From an uncultured Geobacteraceae bacterium (GTDB taxonomy: Bacteria; Desulfobacterota; Desulfuromonadia; Geobacterales; Pseudopelobacteraceae), in contig CAIRND010000057.1 of the NCBI GenBank assembly GCA_903879825.1, positions 1-14,669 on the forward strand: 14,669 nt of DNA, read 5' to 3'. Below the pieces are notes generated by a model that was given only the letters and a program-made list of their open reading frames with translations, made no database searches and was not told the DNA's origin. Below, piece by piece: positions 1 to 6,765 of this stretch. Position 1 is the first letter of the stretch. Each line of letters starts with the position of its first letter. Made by a program: the position numbers and the translations under genes.

Positions 1-537
1 ACGAGAGAGCAGATCATGATGAACCTCAAGCATAATCTCGGCGGTTATCTGCAGGCCACTTTCCACAAACATGTCGAGCGTATGTGAAACGACACCCTCA
101 GTGGAATTTTCAACCGGGACGACACCATAGAGCGCCCTCCCCTTCTCGACCTCTTCAAAAACAGCCGGGATCGATTTCATGGGAATCAATTCCGCAGAAA
201 GACCGAACTGCTGCATGGTGGCAAGGTGACTGAACGTTGCCTTGGGTCCCAAAAATGCGACTTTCATCGGCGATTCAAGCGCCAGACAGGCCGATATAAT
301 TTCCCGGTAAATACTTTTCAGGGCGTCGTTAGGGAACGGTCCCTGATTTTTATTCAGGAGTCGTTCATAAATTTGACGTTCACGCCCCGGAACATGAAAA
401 TCGAGGTTATTACCCGATTTCAGCCGGCCAACTTCAAGGACAACCTGAGACCGCTCGTTCAACATATCAAGTATGCCATCATCAATACTATCAATACGCG
501 AACGAAGGTCCTGAATGCTTAACGTGCTCTTCTGCAA
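1..537 (-). CDS. pheA: Bifunctional chorismate mutase / prephenate dehydratase (P-protein), N-terminal part, cut by window edge
   Basis: This enzyme converts chorismate to prephenate and then to phenylpyruvate, the committed cytoplasmic branch to phenylalanine. On the minus strand, residues about 1-85 form an AroQ-type chorismate mutase helix region (SIQDLRSRIDSIDD start, then MLNERSQVVLEVGRLK). The prephenate dehydratase domain follows with MKVAFLGPKATFSHLA and GVVPVENSTEGVVSHTLDMF. The C-terminal half of the dehydratase and the ACT domain lie beyond base 1. The start is uncertain. No ATG sits at the expected place; the TTG at 537 gives the usual family length, and an in-frame ATG at 597 has no visible ribosome binding site and would add a hydrophobic stretch unusual for the family. 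The HD-domain gene lies 83 bases upstream on the same strand and could be co-transcribed. The identification is firm; only the start is inferred. Confidence 0.93.
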   Translation of the reverse strand, partial: MQKSTLSIQDLRSRIDSIDDGILDMLNERSQVVLEVGRLKSGNNLDFHVPGRERQIYERLLNKNQGPFPNDALKSIYREIISACLALESPMKVAFLGPKATFSHLATMQQFGLSAELIPMKSIPAVFEEVEKGRALYGVVPVENSTEGVVSHTLDMFVESGLQITAEIMLEVHHDLLSR

Positions 538-620
538 GGGAAACCGCCTGGTGGGTAGTCGTGATAAGAAGCAAAAAAGGAGGCCAATGTAAAACATGGA
601 CTGAGAAAATGCAACCGCAT

Positions 621-1256
621 TCAGCAGGTAATATCGCTCCACTGAAACAGTTCAAGCCAGCTGTCAAAAACGGCCACCTTATCAGTACCGAAAGGGAGCA
701 GTTTTTTCCGCACCTGCGCAGCTGTCTTGCACTCGTGTAATCTGCCCGGTTTCTTAGAATAAAACAGATCTGCAAAACATATTATCTGCTCGGCACGTGA
801 CTGTGGGCACATATCCCGATGCGGAAGCGGAAGGCCGTGGCGGATGATGTCATCGCATGTCAAACCGACTCCGGTATGGCGTTCACATACGAGTGCATGA
901 AGCGGATACCCCTCCACCTCCAGAATGTCATGACCGAGGACACCATGCATAATATACGGGTTAGCGCCATGCAGCCCAAGACTGGGCGCAGAAACCTGAC
1001 ACACACCGATATCATGCAGAAGCGCCGCTTGTTCAATGAACAAACAGTCATCCTCCGGCTCCGACTGCCCCTTGGCAATTTCCAAAGCAAGATCAGCAAC
1101 ATACTTACTGTGTTCAAGAACAATTGCCAAGGATTCACCGCTAAGGTACTGCGCTAATAGTTTTGTTGCCGGTACAAGACACTCATTTGTCAAATTTTTG
1201 AACACTCTATCTCCATTTACGCCAAATAAATAGTCAAAATTTCGGCACCAATGCAT
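621..1256 (-). CDS. HD-domain (HDIG-type) phosphohydrolase-like protein
   Basis: This is a predicted cytoplasmic metal-dependent phosphohydrolase of the HD superfamily; the substrate is unknown. The 211-residue product has His49 (EHSKYVADLA), the paired metal ligands His81-Asp82 in ALLHDIGV, His104, a further His127 (ALVCERHTGVGLT) and Asp163 (CFADLFYSK). This is the H...HD...D arrangement of a single, stand-alone HD domain. It is not an HD-GYP protein: no GYP motif is seen. The ATG at 1256 has a poor ribosome binding site. A GTG at 1205, with GGAG five bases upstream, would remove 17 residues without touching the domain and may be the true start. pheA lies downstream on the same strand, which suggests co-transcription but gives no functional link. 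Domain call confident, role unknown. Confidence 0.85.
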   Translation of the reverse strand: MHWCRNFDYLFGVNGDRVFKNLTNECLVPATKLLAQYLSGESLAIVLEHSKYVADLALEIAKGQSEPEDDCLFIEQAALLHDIGVCQVSAPSLGLHGANPYIMHGVLGHDILEVEGYPLHALVCERHTGVGLTCDDIIRHGLPLPHRDMCPQSRAEQIICFADLFYSKKPGRLHECKTAAQVRKKLLPFGTDKVAVFDSWLELFQWSDITC

Positions 1257-1284
1257 AAGTAGCTGTTTTAGTTAAGTAAATATT

Positions 1285-1301
1285 TTGGCATTGATTATGC
1301 T
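1285..1301 (+). promoter_or_regulatory. Sigma-54 (-24/-12) promoter-like element
   Basis: The sequence reads TTGGCAT, five bases, ATGCT. The GG of the -24 box and the GC of the -12 box are separated as in the TGGCAC-N5-TTGCW consensus. Two consensus positions differ. It lies about 65 bases before the start of the 55-codon ORF on the same strand, which has a strong ribosome binding site. Moderate match, so inference. Confidence 0.5.
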
Positions 1302-1366
1302 AGATCTAAAGTCAGCAACGAAACAAGAAGAATATGCGATAGAATACAGATTACAGGGAGGATATC

Positions 1367-1534
1367 ATGTACGCGAAATTTCCATTTTATTCAGTAGCTC
1401 AAATATATGCTCTTTCCCTGAATACACCTGTTGCAATCATGCTTGGCGGGGATCATCTCTACTGGGTTGTAGACCCGAGTAATGAAAATAGATTCGTTCG
1501 GGAAGGATGTTCCCTGATGTCGCACGCTGCATAG
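1367..1534 (+). CDS. Small uncharacterised protein (55 aa)
   Basis: I do not recognise a named family. The ORF begins at an ATG with a textbook ribosome binding site (CAGGGAGG, five to six bases upstream) and ends at TAG 1532-1534. The product starts MYAKFPFYSVAQIYALSLNT, continues with PVAIMLGGDHLYWVVDP, and is neutral to slightly acidic with no obvious signal peptide or membrane helix. The compact hydrophobic/aromatic pattern (YALSLNTPVAIML, HLYWVVDP) looks like a small folded beta-rich protein rather than random translation. It sits alone between two divergently placed minus-strand genes, behind a sigma-54-like promoter. A longer overlapping frame beginning at 1285 lacks a ribosome binding site and is probably a shadow. 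Confidence 0.6.
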   Translation: MYAKFPFYSVAQIYALSLNTPVAIMLGGDHLYWVVDPSNENRFVREGCSLMSHAA

Positions 1535-1570
1535 TCAACGAAGACGAAACAGAGCAGACTCACGCAGATC

Positions 1571-2854
1571 CTATTGTTCTTCCCCACCGACAAGTGAACT
1601 CCTCCAATTAAAGGCTTCAAGCTGTGCAGCCAGCAGTTGATCAAGAGACAACCCGCACTCTTCCAGCAATACCGTTACCGCGTCAAAATCAGTAACCTCA
1701 AGCTTTTCAGCCAGTTTCAACATCGTACCCAGCTGTCCTTCCCGCCGTAGCAACGCCGAGCTCACATCATCATTAAGGTTCAAATTGACAATGATCTCCT
1801 CCATCGGTGTTTCAAAAAGGATATCCAGCAGAGATAAAATACCCACCATAAAGGCGGCTTCTGCCCGTTCATCATTGGCAGAACGGCTGGCTAACTGCCT
1901 CAGCATTGTTTCCATAAGACGGCCACGAACTGCAGCCATCTCAAGCAGTGGGTGATTCATACCCCGCGAATCGTGTCCGGCAAACATTGAAAGTTGTGTC
2001 CAGCGCCTCAGTTGTTCCATACCCAGCATTAAAATTGCGTGGCGGAGAGTTTTTATTTTCTCACGCATCCCGAGAGAAACTGAATTAACCAGTTTAAGCA
2101 AATTATAGGAAAGGGCCGGATTCTCTTTAAAGGTCATTTCGATGGTTTCAATGGTGGCATCCATCGTCAACTGCTGCAGCAGTTTTAGCAACGCCATCCC
2201 GGACACATCCAGCTTTCTGCGATTGAGCACGACCGGACGTGCAAAAAAATAGCCCTGAAACAGATCGAAGCCCAAATCGTAACAGATCTGAAACTGCTCC
2301 ACCGTTTCCACTTTTTCAGCCAAAAGTTTGACAGGATATTTACGGAGCTGCCTGACGACTTCAGGCAATGCGTCCATTCCGGTTAAAAGAATATCTATTT
2401 TTATAATATCAACGACAGAATAGATTCCTGGGTTTGCGGCATCAAACTCATGATCATCAAGTGCAAGCTGGAATCCCAGCTCTTTTAGTTCGCGGCAGCG
2501 TTCAACAACCTGATCATCAAGCTGAATCATCTCAAGCAATTCAAGGACAGTCTGGTCAACCGGAAGAAGTTCAAGCAGTTCTGAAAGCAACAGCCCGAGT
2601 GGCACATTTATAAAGCCGAACTTACCACCAAGAACTTCATGTATCCCAAAAGAAGAGAGCGCATGGGTGATAACATGGGTGCAGGCGTGGGAATAACTTT
2701 CAAAAACGGCATGATCAATATCGGCTGAACGGAACAGCAGCTCGAAACCAACAATTTCCTGATTGCGATCAAGAATTGGCTGTCGTCCCAAAAAGAATTT
2801 TTCAGAGGGTGTGCCCATATACCACCAGGACGGCGTTGAATTGAATGACATCAT
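1571..2854 (-). CDS. EAL and HDOD domain signalling protein (YuxH type)
   Basis: This is a cytoplasmic signalling protein of the EAL-HDOD family, members of which influence motility and biofilm behaviour, often without c-di-GMP hydrolysis. Residues about 20-210 form the EAL-like domain: FFLGRQPILDRNQEIVGFEL opens it, followed by LALDDHEFDA, IIKIDIL, LLAEKVET and DLFQGYFFARP. The EAL signature reads ELL, and DDHEF stands in place of DDFG, so several catalytic positions look altered. Residues about 220-400 form the HDOD domain (LLQQLTMDATIETIEMTFKE, then NLLKLVNSVSLGM). Length (427) matches the family. The ATG at 2854 lacks a clear ribosome binding site. The ATG at 2818 (MGTPSEKFFLGRQPIL) begins closer to the usual family start and has GGTGG upstream, so it may be the real one. 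Transcribed alone from a promoter at 2876-2903. Confidence 0.93.
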   Translation of the reverse strand: MMSFNSTPSWWYMGTPSEKFFLGRQPILDRNQEIVGFELLFRSADIDHAVFESYSHACTHVITHALSSFGIHEVLGGKFGFINVPLGLLLSELLELLPVDQTVLELLEMIQLDDQVVERCRELKELGFQLALDDHEFDAANPGIYSVVDIIKIDILLTGMDALPEVVRQLRKYPVKLLAEKVETVEQFQICYDLGFDLFQGYFFARPVVLNRRKLDVSGMALLKLLQQLTMDATIETIEMTFKENPALSYNLLKLVNSVSLGMREKIKTLRHAILMLGMEQLRRWTQLSMFAGHDSRGMNHPLLEMAAVRGRLMETMLRQLASRSANDERAEAAFMVGILSLLDILFETPMEEIIVNLNLNDDVSSALLRREGQLGTMLKLAEKLEVTDFDAVTVLLEECGLSLDQLLAAQLEAFNWRSSLVGGEEQ

Positions 2855-2875
2855 ACGACTGCTAATAACCAGTGG

Positions 2876-2903
2876 ATAGTAGCAGAAGTTTTGCAGAGTT
2901 CAA
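2876..2903 (-). promoter_or_regulatory. Sigma-70-type promoter for the EAL-HDOD gene
   Basis: On the minus strand TTGAAC (-35) and TACTAT (-10) are separated by 16 bases. Transcription would start near 2869, leaving a leader of about 15 bases to the ATG at 2854 or about 50 bases to the ATG at 2818. Prediction from consensus only. Confidence 0.45.
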
Positions 2904-2974
2904 GTGTCATAATTTCGACTTGCGTCTTTACATACACTTACACGACATGGTAGCCTTGCAAAAATTTGGTCCTG

Positions 2975-2998
2975 TGATGAGAGTATGCGTTCTCATCA
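2975..2998. promoter_or_regulatory. Inverted repeat in the leader of the PP-loop gene
   Basis: TGATGAGA and TCTCATCA are perfect 8-base arms around an 8-base loop, ending 18 bases before the ATG at 3017 and just ahead of the AGGAG ribosome binding site. It could be an operator or an mRNA hairpin affecting translation start. There is no T-tract, so it is not an ordinary terminator. Confidence 0.4.
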
Positions 2999-3016
2999 TG
3001 GAGCCCCAGGAGATTT

Positions 3017-4027
3017 ATGAAACGAAAAGCAATTGCCCTCCTCTCTGGAGGACTCGACTCAACTCTCGCCGTTAAGATGATGCTTGATCTTGGTATCGAA
3101 GTAGAAGCCCTTAACTTCACCTCACCTTTTTGTACCTGCACAGGTAAAAACTCCGGCTGCAAATCCGAAGCGGTACGAGTAGCCGAGGAATATAACATTC
3201 CGATCAAGGTCATGCATAAGGGTGAGGACTATCTTGAAATTGTCCGCAACCCGGTTCACGGCTACGGAAAAGGCGTTAATCCCTGCGTAGACTGCAGGAT
3301 CTACCTGCTAAAAAAAGCGAAGGAATATATGCTTGAAAGCGGCGCTGACTTTGTCTTCACCGGAGAAGTGCTCGGTCAACGACCAATGAGCCAGCGGCGC
3401 GATACACTGCGGGTTATTGAGCGGGAAAGCGGTTTGGAAGGTCTGCTGCTGCGTCCCCTGTCCGCCCGACATTTTGAAGCGACTATTCCGGAAAAAGAGG
3501 GGTGGGTCGATCGGGACAAATTACTCGCTATTGAAGGGCGATCGCGCAAGGTTCAGATGCAGATGGCTGACGATCTTGATGTGAAGAACTATCCCTGCCC
3601 GGCTGGTGGATGCCTGCTTACCGAATTATCTTTTGTCCCGAAAATCCGTGATGTTTTCGATCACTCAGAAGAAATTCACATGCGCGATTTCCGCTTGCTG
3701 AAAACAGGCCGGCATTTCCGTATCGGCCCACAGAGCAAGGCGATAATGGGGCGCAGTGAAGCTGACAACGACCAACTGGAACGTATGCGCCAACCGGGAG
3801 AAGCGGCCCTGACATGGCTGGATGGCAATACCCCTGTGACCATTATAATCGGCAATCAGGATGAAGATCTCATTGCACTAAGCGCCAGAATCATGCTGCG
3901 CTATACCAAAGCCGAACCTGGTGCTGAATGCCGCATTGAGCTGAGAGCTAATGATACAAAACATGTTTTCAGCGTAATTAACGACATGGATCCGGAAGCT
4001 GTCGAGAAATACCTGGTATCTTTATAG
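3017..4027 (+). CDS. PP-loop ATPase, tRNA-thiolation (MnmA/ThiI-like) protein with NFACT-R-like C-terminus
   Basis: This is a cytoplasmic adenylating enzyme of the N-type ATP pyrophosphatase superfamily, most likely involved in sulfur transfer to tRNA. The PP-loop SGGLDS is at residues 10-15. Cysteines form three groups: C39/C41/C48 (FCTCTGKNSGC), C90/C93 (NPCVDCR) and C194/C199 (YPCPAGGC). The last two pairs sit where thiolases carry catalytic or iron-sulfur-binding cysteines. Residues about 225-260 (HFRIGPQSKAIMGRSEADND) resemble the NFACT-R/DUF814 RNA-binding motif, an architecture seen in proteins usually labelled ThiI-like or thiouridylase. The ribosome binding site AGGAG precedes the ATG closely. 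It stands alone: the next gene is convergent, with a repeat element between. Classical MnmA is a different subfamily with a C-terminal beta barrel. The precise modification made is not determined. Confidence 0.82.
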   Translation: MKRKAIALLSGGLDSTLAVKMMLDLGIEVEALNFTSPFCTCTGKNSGCKSEAVRVAEEYNIPIKVMHKGEDYLEIVRNPVHGYGKGVNPCVDCRIYLLKKAKEYMLESGADFVFTGEVLGQRPMSQRRDTLRVIERESGLEGLLLRPLSARHFEATIPEKEGWVDRDKLLAIEGRSRKVQMQMADDLDVKNYPCPAGGCLLTELSFVPKIRDVFDHSEEIHMRDFRLLKTGRHFRIGPQSKAIMGRSEADNDQLERMRQPGEAALTWLDGNTPVTIIIGNQDEDLIALSARIMLRYTKAEPGAECRIELRANDTKHVFSVINDMDPEAVEKYLVSL

Positions 4028-4054
4028 TTTCAAATCTAGAAAAAGTAGTTCATT

Positions 4055-4179
4055 ACCGCAAAGACGCTAAGTACGCAAAGAAATCAGAGACTTAAAAGGC
4101 TAAGGAGGATCTCCTTTTGGGTAAGACTTTTTTTGTACCAAGATACTGTTTTTCTTCGTGTTCTTTGCGCCTTTGCGGT
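4055..4179. repeat. Inverted-repeat (MITE-like) element with CGCAAAG-rich ends
   Basis: The left end, from ACCGCAAAGACGCTAAG at 4055, is matched in reverse complement by the right end TTCTTTGCGCCTTTGCGGT at 4161-4179. The arms extend to about 28 bases with a few mismatches. Each arm is itself built of spaced CGCAAAG-like words. A small internal palindrome, AAGGAG-GAT-CTCCTT, lies near 4102-4116. No ORF spans it. It lies between the 3' ends of two convergent genes, where it could also act as a transcription barrier. I recall similar CGCAAAG ends as dispersed repeats in many environmental bacteria; copy number here cannot be seen. Confidence 0.75.
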
Positions 4180-4215
4180 TCAAATGCCGTTTAGGTTAAA
4201 TTATCGATTTCAGCC

Positions 4216-5250
4216 CTACGGTATACAGCGAACAACATGAGGCCCCAGCAAATTCGTTACCATCAATGGAAGTCGCTGCCATAATTGAATCGCAAGACGG
4301 TACTTGGGATTCTTCGGATTAACGTCAGGCATAGCACCTCCCTCATGCAGCAGATACTGCCAGTAAAGCTGAACCGGCCTGGCTCCCCATTGTTTTTTAA
4401 ATTTATATGTCCCTTCACCCGGTGTTGACCGACCAAAATCGAATAGTTGTACTCCCCTGCTGATAGCGAAGCGGATCGCCTCCCAATAAAGAAGATTATT
4501 GGGACACAGTGCGCTAAAATCTCTGTTGGATGAGGCCCAGGGGACTTCCAGAGTGCCTTTAAACCAGGTCAACAGCGCCGATGCCACTGTCCTGCCACCA
4601 TACATCACGGAGAGAATCCGGGTAGTCTCTGGAAATTCTTCCAGCACATTGCGAAAAAAGTTTCGACCATATACCGGCGTCCCAAGATCGCGCATATTCC
4701 GGCAAAACACTTCATAGAACCCGTCCAACAACTCCATGCTCCCGACAACAGCCTGCAACCCGCTTTTTTCCGCTGTGCGAATCTGGTTGCGCACCTTGCT
4801 ATCAAGACCTTTCCACTGTTCTTCTTCATTATCAGCCAAAGGTAAAATCATGGTGACCTTGTGCTGTTTTGTCACTGAAACATCGGGGCACTTCGTGAGA
4901 TGGCGTAGTTCAATATGATCCACACCATTTCCTAAGAGCATTTTTCGCGACACGTTCAGCAACACAGAGGCGACGGACTCTTCTGTAGTCAGCATGCCGC
5001 CATAATTAAAAAAAGGAAGCGATACAATAACGTTGCCGAACAATCTGCTTTTCATCTGAACAAATGGCAGGATGCCGCAAATTTCGTTGCTGCGGTTGGT
5101 CGCAGCCACGTACATGGTGCTGTGTCCAAAACTTTTTTCCACAACTTTCCGCCAACCATACTGATGATAATTAGTACTGTCCTTATGAGATGCTACAAAC
5201 GTGTCCCAGGCGCTGCCATCCTCGTTATACAAATGTGTTGAAATGTCCAT
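4216..5250 (-). CDS. FemAB-like acyltransferase family protein, PEP-CTERM/exosortase-associated
   Basis: The 344-residue product matches the FemAB-related GNAT-fold family that co-occurs with PEP-CTERM/exosortase systems and exopolysaccharide loci. Supporting stretches are a YHQYGWRKVVEKSFG segment near residue 30, a SKVRNQIRTAEKSG segment near 150 and the C-terminal LFDFGRSTPGEGTYKFKKQW motif near 268, which is typical of this family. FemAB relatives transfer amino acids from aminoacyl-tRNA; the acceptor of this branch is not known. The start is well supported: GGGGAGG lies seven bases before the ATG at 5250. There is no signal peptide, so it is cytoplasmic. The association is borne out locally by the PEP-CTERM protein about 800 bases away. 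The exosortase itself is not in the window. Confidence 0.85.
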   Translation of the reverse strand: MDISTHLYNEDGSAWDTFVASHKDSTNYHQYGWRKVVEKSFGHSTMYVAATNRSNEICGILPFVQMKSRLFGNVIVSLPFFNYGGMLTTEESVASVLLNVSRKMLLGNGVDHIELRHLTKCPDVSVTKQHKVTMILPLADNEEEQWKGLDSKVRNQIRTAEKSGLQAVVGSMELLDGFYEVFCRNMRDLGTPVYGRNFFRNVLEEFPETTRILSVMYGGRTVASALLTWFKGTLEVPWASSNRDFSALCPNNLLYWEAIRFAISRGVQLFDFGRSTPGEGTYKFKKQWGARPVQLYWQYLLHEGGAMPDVNPKNPKYRLAIQLWQRLPLMVTNLLGPHVVRCIP

Positions 5251-5564
5251 ACAAGCCTCCCCGAATTAAAGAAACTTTTTATGGTTACCGTGAATATCAC
5301 TGTTATCCATAATCACGATGCATGCCACAACTAGTATTCTTATTTTACAGTGTGTTACGCATATATTGCTCAGACGACAGGTGTTAAGCCCCGGTGCAAT
5401 TATATACCGCTGGAAGTGATAACTAGCGAGTAAACCGGCATTTCCCGGGATTGTAATATAACTGCATCGTGTCATATTTTTCGTGGTTGCTGGCAATCAT
5501 TCAGTTTCTGTACGAGTCATTTTTGTCGATTTTAACTACGCGACTGTCGACATTTTTTACATAA
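5251..5564. other. Intergenic region between the FemAB-like and PilZ genes, left part
   Basis: About 310 AT-rich bases upstream of the FemAB-like gene. A minus-strand 76-codon frame (5266-5496) has no ribosome binding site, no recognisable composition and overlaps the expected promoter zone; I treat it as non-coding. No convincing promoter for the FemAB-like gene was found. The only candidate is TATAAT near 5400 on the minus strand, without a well-spaced -35 box. Confidence 0.4.
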
Positions 5565-5582
5565 CATGTCGTTAACGACATG
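5565..5582. promoter_or_regulatory. Perfect 18-bp palindrome, probable activator site upstream of the PilZ gene
   Basis: CATGTCGTTAACGACATG is a perfect 18-base palindrome. Its core, TGTCG-N4-CGACA, is a typical dimeric regulator site. A second TGTCGACA palindrome lies just upstream at about 5545-5552, and a further TGTCG near 5524. The centre lies about 76 bases before the start site predicted from the adjacent -24/-12 promoter, a suitable distance for a sigma-54 enhancer-binding protein. The protein is not known. Confidence 0.6.
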
Positions 5583-5623
5583 CAGCTAAATCTATTACAG
5601 CACAAATCCGCACAGTTATATTA

Positions 5624-5639
5624 TGGCGTGCTATTTGCT
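5624..5639 (+). promoter_or_regulatory. Sigma-54 (-24/-12) promoter of the PilZ gene
   Basis: TGGCGT, five bases, TTGCT. Both invariant pairs (GG and GC) are present with exact spacing, and the -12 box is a full match. Start of transcription would be near 5650, giving a leader of about 43 bases to the ATG at 5693. Confidence 0.7.
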
Positions 5640-5692
5640 GTTGAAATTAGTTGTGTAATCAGAATGGTGAACCGAGGAGGGAGGGAAATATT

Positions 5693-5968
5693 ATGCCAGA
5701 AAAAAGAATGCACCAGAGAATAGATTGTGCTGAAAAATGTCTTTTGTATCACGCAGATACACGATACAGCGGTGCAATAATGAATATTTCTATTTCGGGA
5801 GCACTTTTAAAAGTACCCGGATTCAATCCGGGCGTCATTAACCCGGGAGACGTCTGCAGCTTTATTTTAAGTAATGATCCGAAAACTTCATTTTACCGGT
5901 ACAAAGGCCGGATAGCCCGTGTCAGTCCCACCGAGGTTGGACTGGAGATTCTCGAGCACGATTTTTGA
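5693..5968 (+). CDS. PilZ-domain protein, predicted c-di-GMP receptor
   Basis: A stand-alone 91-residue PilZ domain. The N-terminal RMHQR supplies the RxxxR c-di-GMP-binding motif, and NISISGALL supplies the (D/N)xSxxG motif. GRIARVSPTEVGLEIL is the typical closing strand region. Both ligand motifs are intact, so binding is likely. The start at ATG 5693 is chosen because GGAGGGAGGG lies directly upstream; an in-frame TTG at 5651 would place the start at the predicted transcription start and put that ribosome binding site inside the gene. It is transcribed toward the PEP-CTERM gene and separated from it by a symmetric terminator. Its sigma-54 promoter suggests co-regulation with the PEP-CTERM gene. 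Single-domain PilZ proteins act by binding partners, here unknown. Confidence 0.9.
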   Translation: MPEKRMHQRIDCAEKCLLYHADTRYSGAIMNISISGALLKVPGFNPGVINPGDVCSFILSNDPKTSFYRYKGRIARVSPTEVGLEILEHDF

Positions 5969-6016
5969 AACGTAATAAACCCCATCATTTTAACATGATG
6001 GGGTTTATTACGTTTC
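5967..6016. terminator. Symmetric bidirectional terminator between PilZ and PEP-CTERM genes
   Basis: Perfect 22-base arms (5967-5988 and 5995-6016) flank a 6-base loop. The GC core, CCCCATCAT paired with ATGATGGGG, is followed on either strand by the T-rich TTTATTACGTTTC, so it can end transcription from both sides. The left arm begins inside the TGA stop codon of the PilZ gene. Confidence 0.9.
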
Positions 6017-6034
6017 ATACATATCCTCACCAGA

Positions 6035-6607
6035 TTATACTTTAGTACGTTTTTTACCCCAGAAACTTAGGCCGGCAAAACCGGAACCGAGAAGTAACAG
6101 CGTTGCAGGCTCGGGAACCGGTGCGGATCCTTGATCAGGGGTCTTGTTTAGGATGACCGGTTCAGAATACTCAATATATACAGCGGCACTGGTCAATGTG
6201 AAACCATCTTTATTGCCGTGGGAGTCGGAGATACGCAGCAGTAACGGCAGATTATCATTACCACCAGTCCATGTCGTAAAAAGAGAAGTTAAATCATACG
6301 AATACGTCCTGACCACTCCGTTTGTGGCAATCGGATTGAGTGTCCCAAAGTTCGTATTTCCAACAGTAACACTGCCTGATCCGAAACGATCATCGGGAGT
6401 ACCAGTTAGAACCAGATTGGCGGAAACTAGCGTGTCGTAGGGGGTGGTAAAACTGAGGGGGGTATCAAATGCATAAGAATACGAGCCACCACCATTAATA
6501 TGGTACCCGGAACCGCTGATGGGAGCGATTGACTGAAACGGTGTTGCACCTGCTACCCCTGCCATGACAAAAATGATGATTCCCAATAACAGTGCTGTTT
6601 TTTTCAT
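6035..6607 (-). CDS. PEP-CTERM sorting-domain secreted protein
   Basis: This is an exported protein predicted to be processed by an exosortase. The 190-residue product has a signal peptide (residues 1-21, MKKTALLLGIIIFVMAGVAG), a Gly/Ser/Thr-rich beta-type middle, and a C-terminal PEP-CTERM signal: PVPEPATLLLLGSGFAGLSF at 163-182, then the basic tail WGKKRTKV. The middle has no named domain that I can recognise; it has few or no cysteines and resembles extracellular matrix-type PEP-CTERM proteins. The ATG at 6607 is preceded by AAAGGAG. Expression is probably sigma-54 dependent (see promoter at 6688-6704). The FemAB-like gene nearby belongs to the same system. Confidence 0.93.
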   Translation of the reverse strand: MKKTALLLGIIIFVMAGVAGATPFQSIAPISGSGYHINGGGSYSYAFDTPLSFTTPYDTLVSANLVLTGTPDDRFGSGSVTVGNTNFGTLNPIATNGVVRTYSYDLTSLFTTWTGGNDNLPLLLRISDSHGNKDGFTLTSAAVYIEYSEPVILNKTPDQGSAPVPEPATLLLLGSGFAGLSFWGKKRTKV

Positions 6608-6687
6608 TGTGTTCTCCTTTCGATACGTTCGCTATTGTGGCTCTGACAACTTCCTTTTCTGGTACATGCGCCGGTTACATCTATTAC

Positions 6688-6704
6688 AGCAAGTGCCGTG
6701 CCAA
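6688..6704 (-). promoter_or_regulatory. Consensus sigma-54 promoter of the PEP-CTERM gene
   Basis: On the minus strand TTGGCAC, five bases (GGCAC), TTGCT matches the YTGGCAC-N5-TTGCW consensus at every informative position. Transcription would start near 6676, about 70 bases before the ATG at 6607. Sigma-54 control of PEP-CTERM genes fits the known link between exosortase systems and the PrsK/PrsR two-component pair. Confidence 0.88.
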
Positions 6705-6765
6705 ACACGTAACTTACTGTTATACAGACTATTTAAGTTTAATTGATCACAAAACAAATCAATAC

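Noticed and set aside
1285..1482. 65-codon plus-strand frame overlapping the 55-codon ORF
   Set aside because: It begins inside the sigma-54-like promoter at a non-ATG start with no ribosome binding site; the other frame has a strong one.
5266..5496. 76-codon minus-strand frame upstream of the FemAB-like gene
   Set aside because: No ribosome binding site, odd composition, and it fills the region where the FemAB-like promoter must lie.
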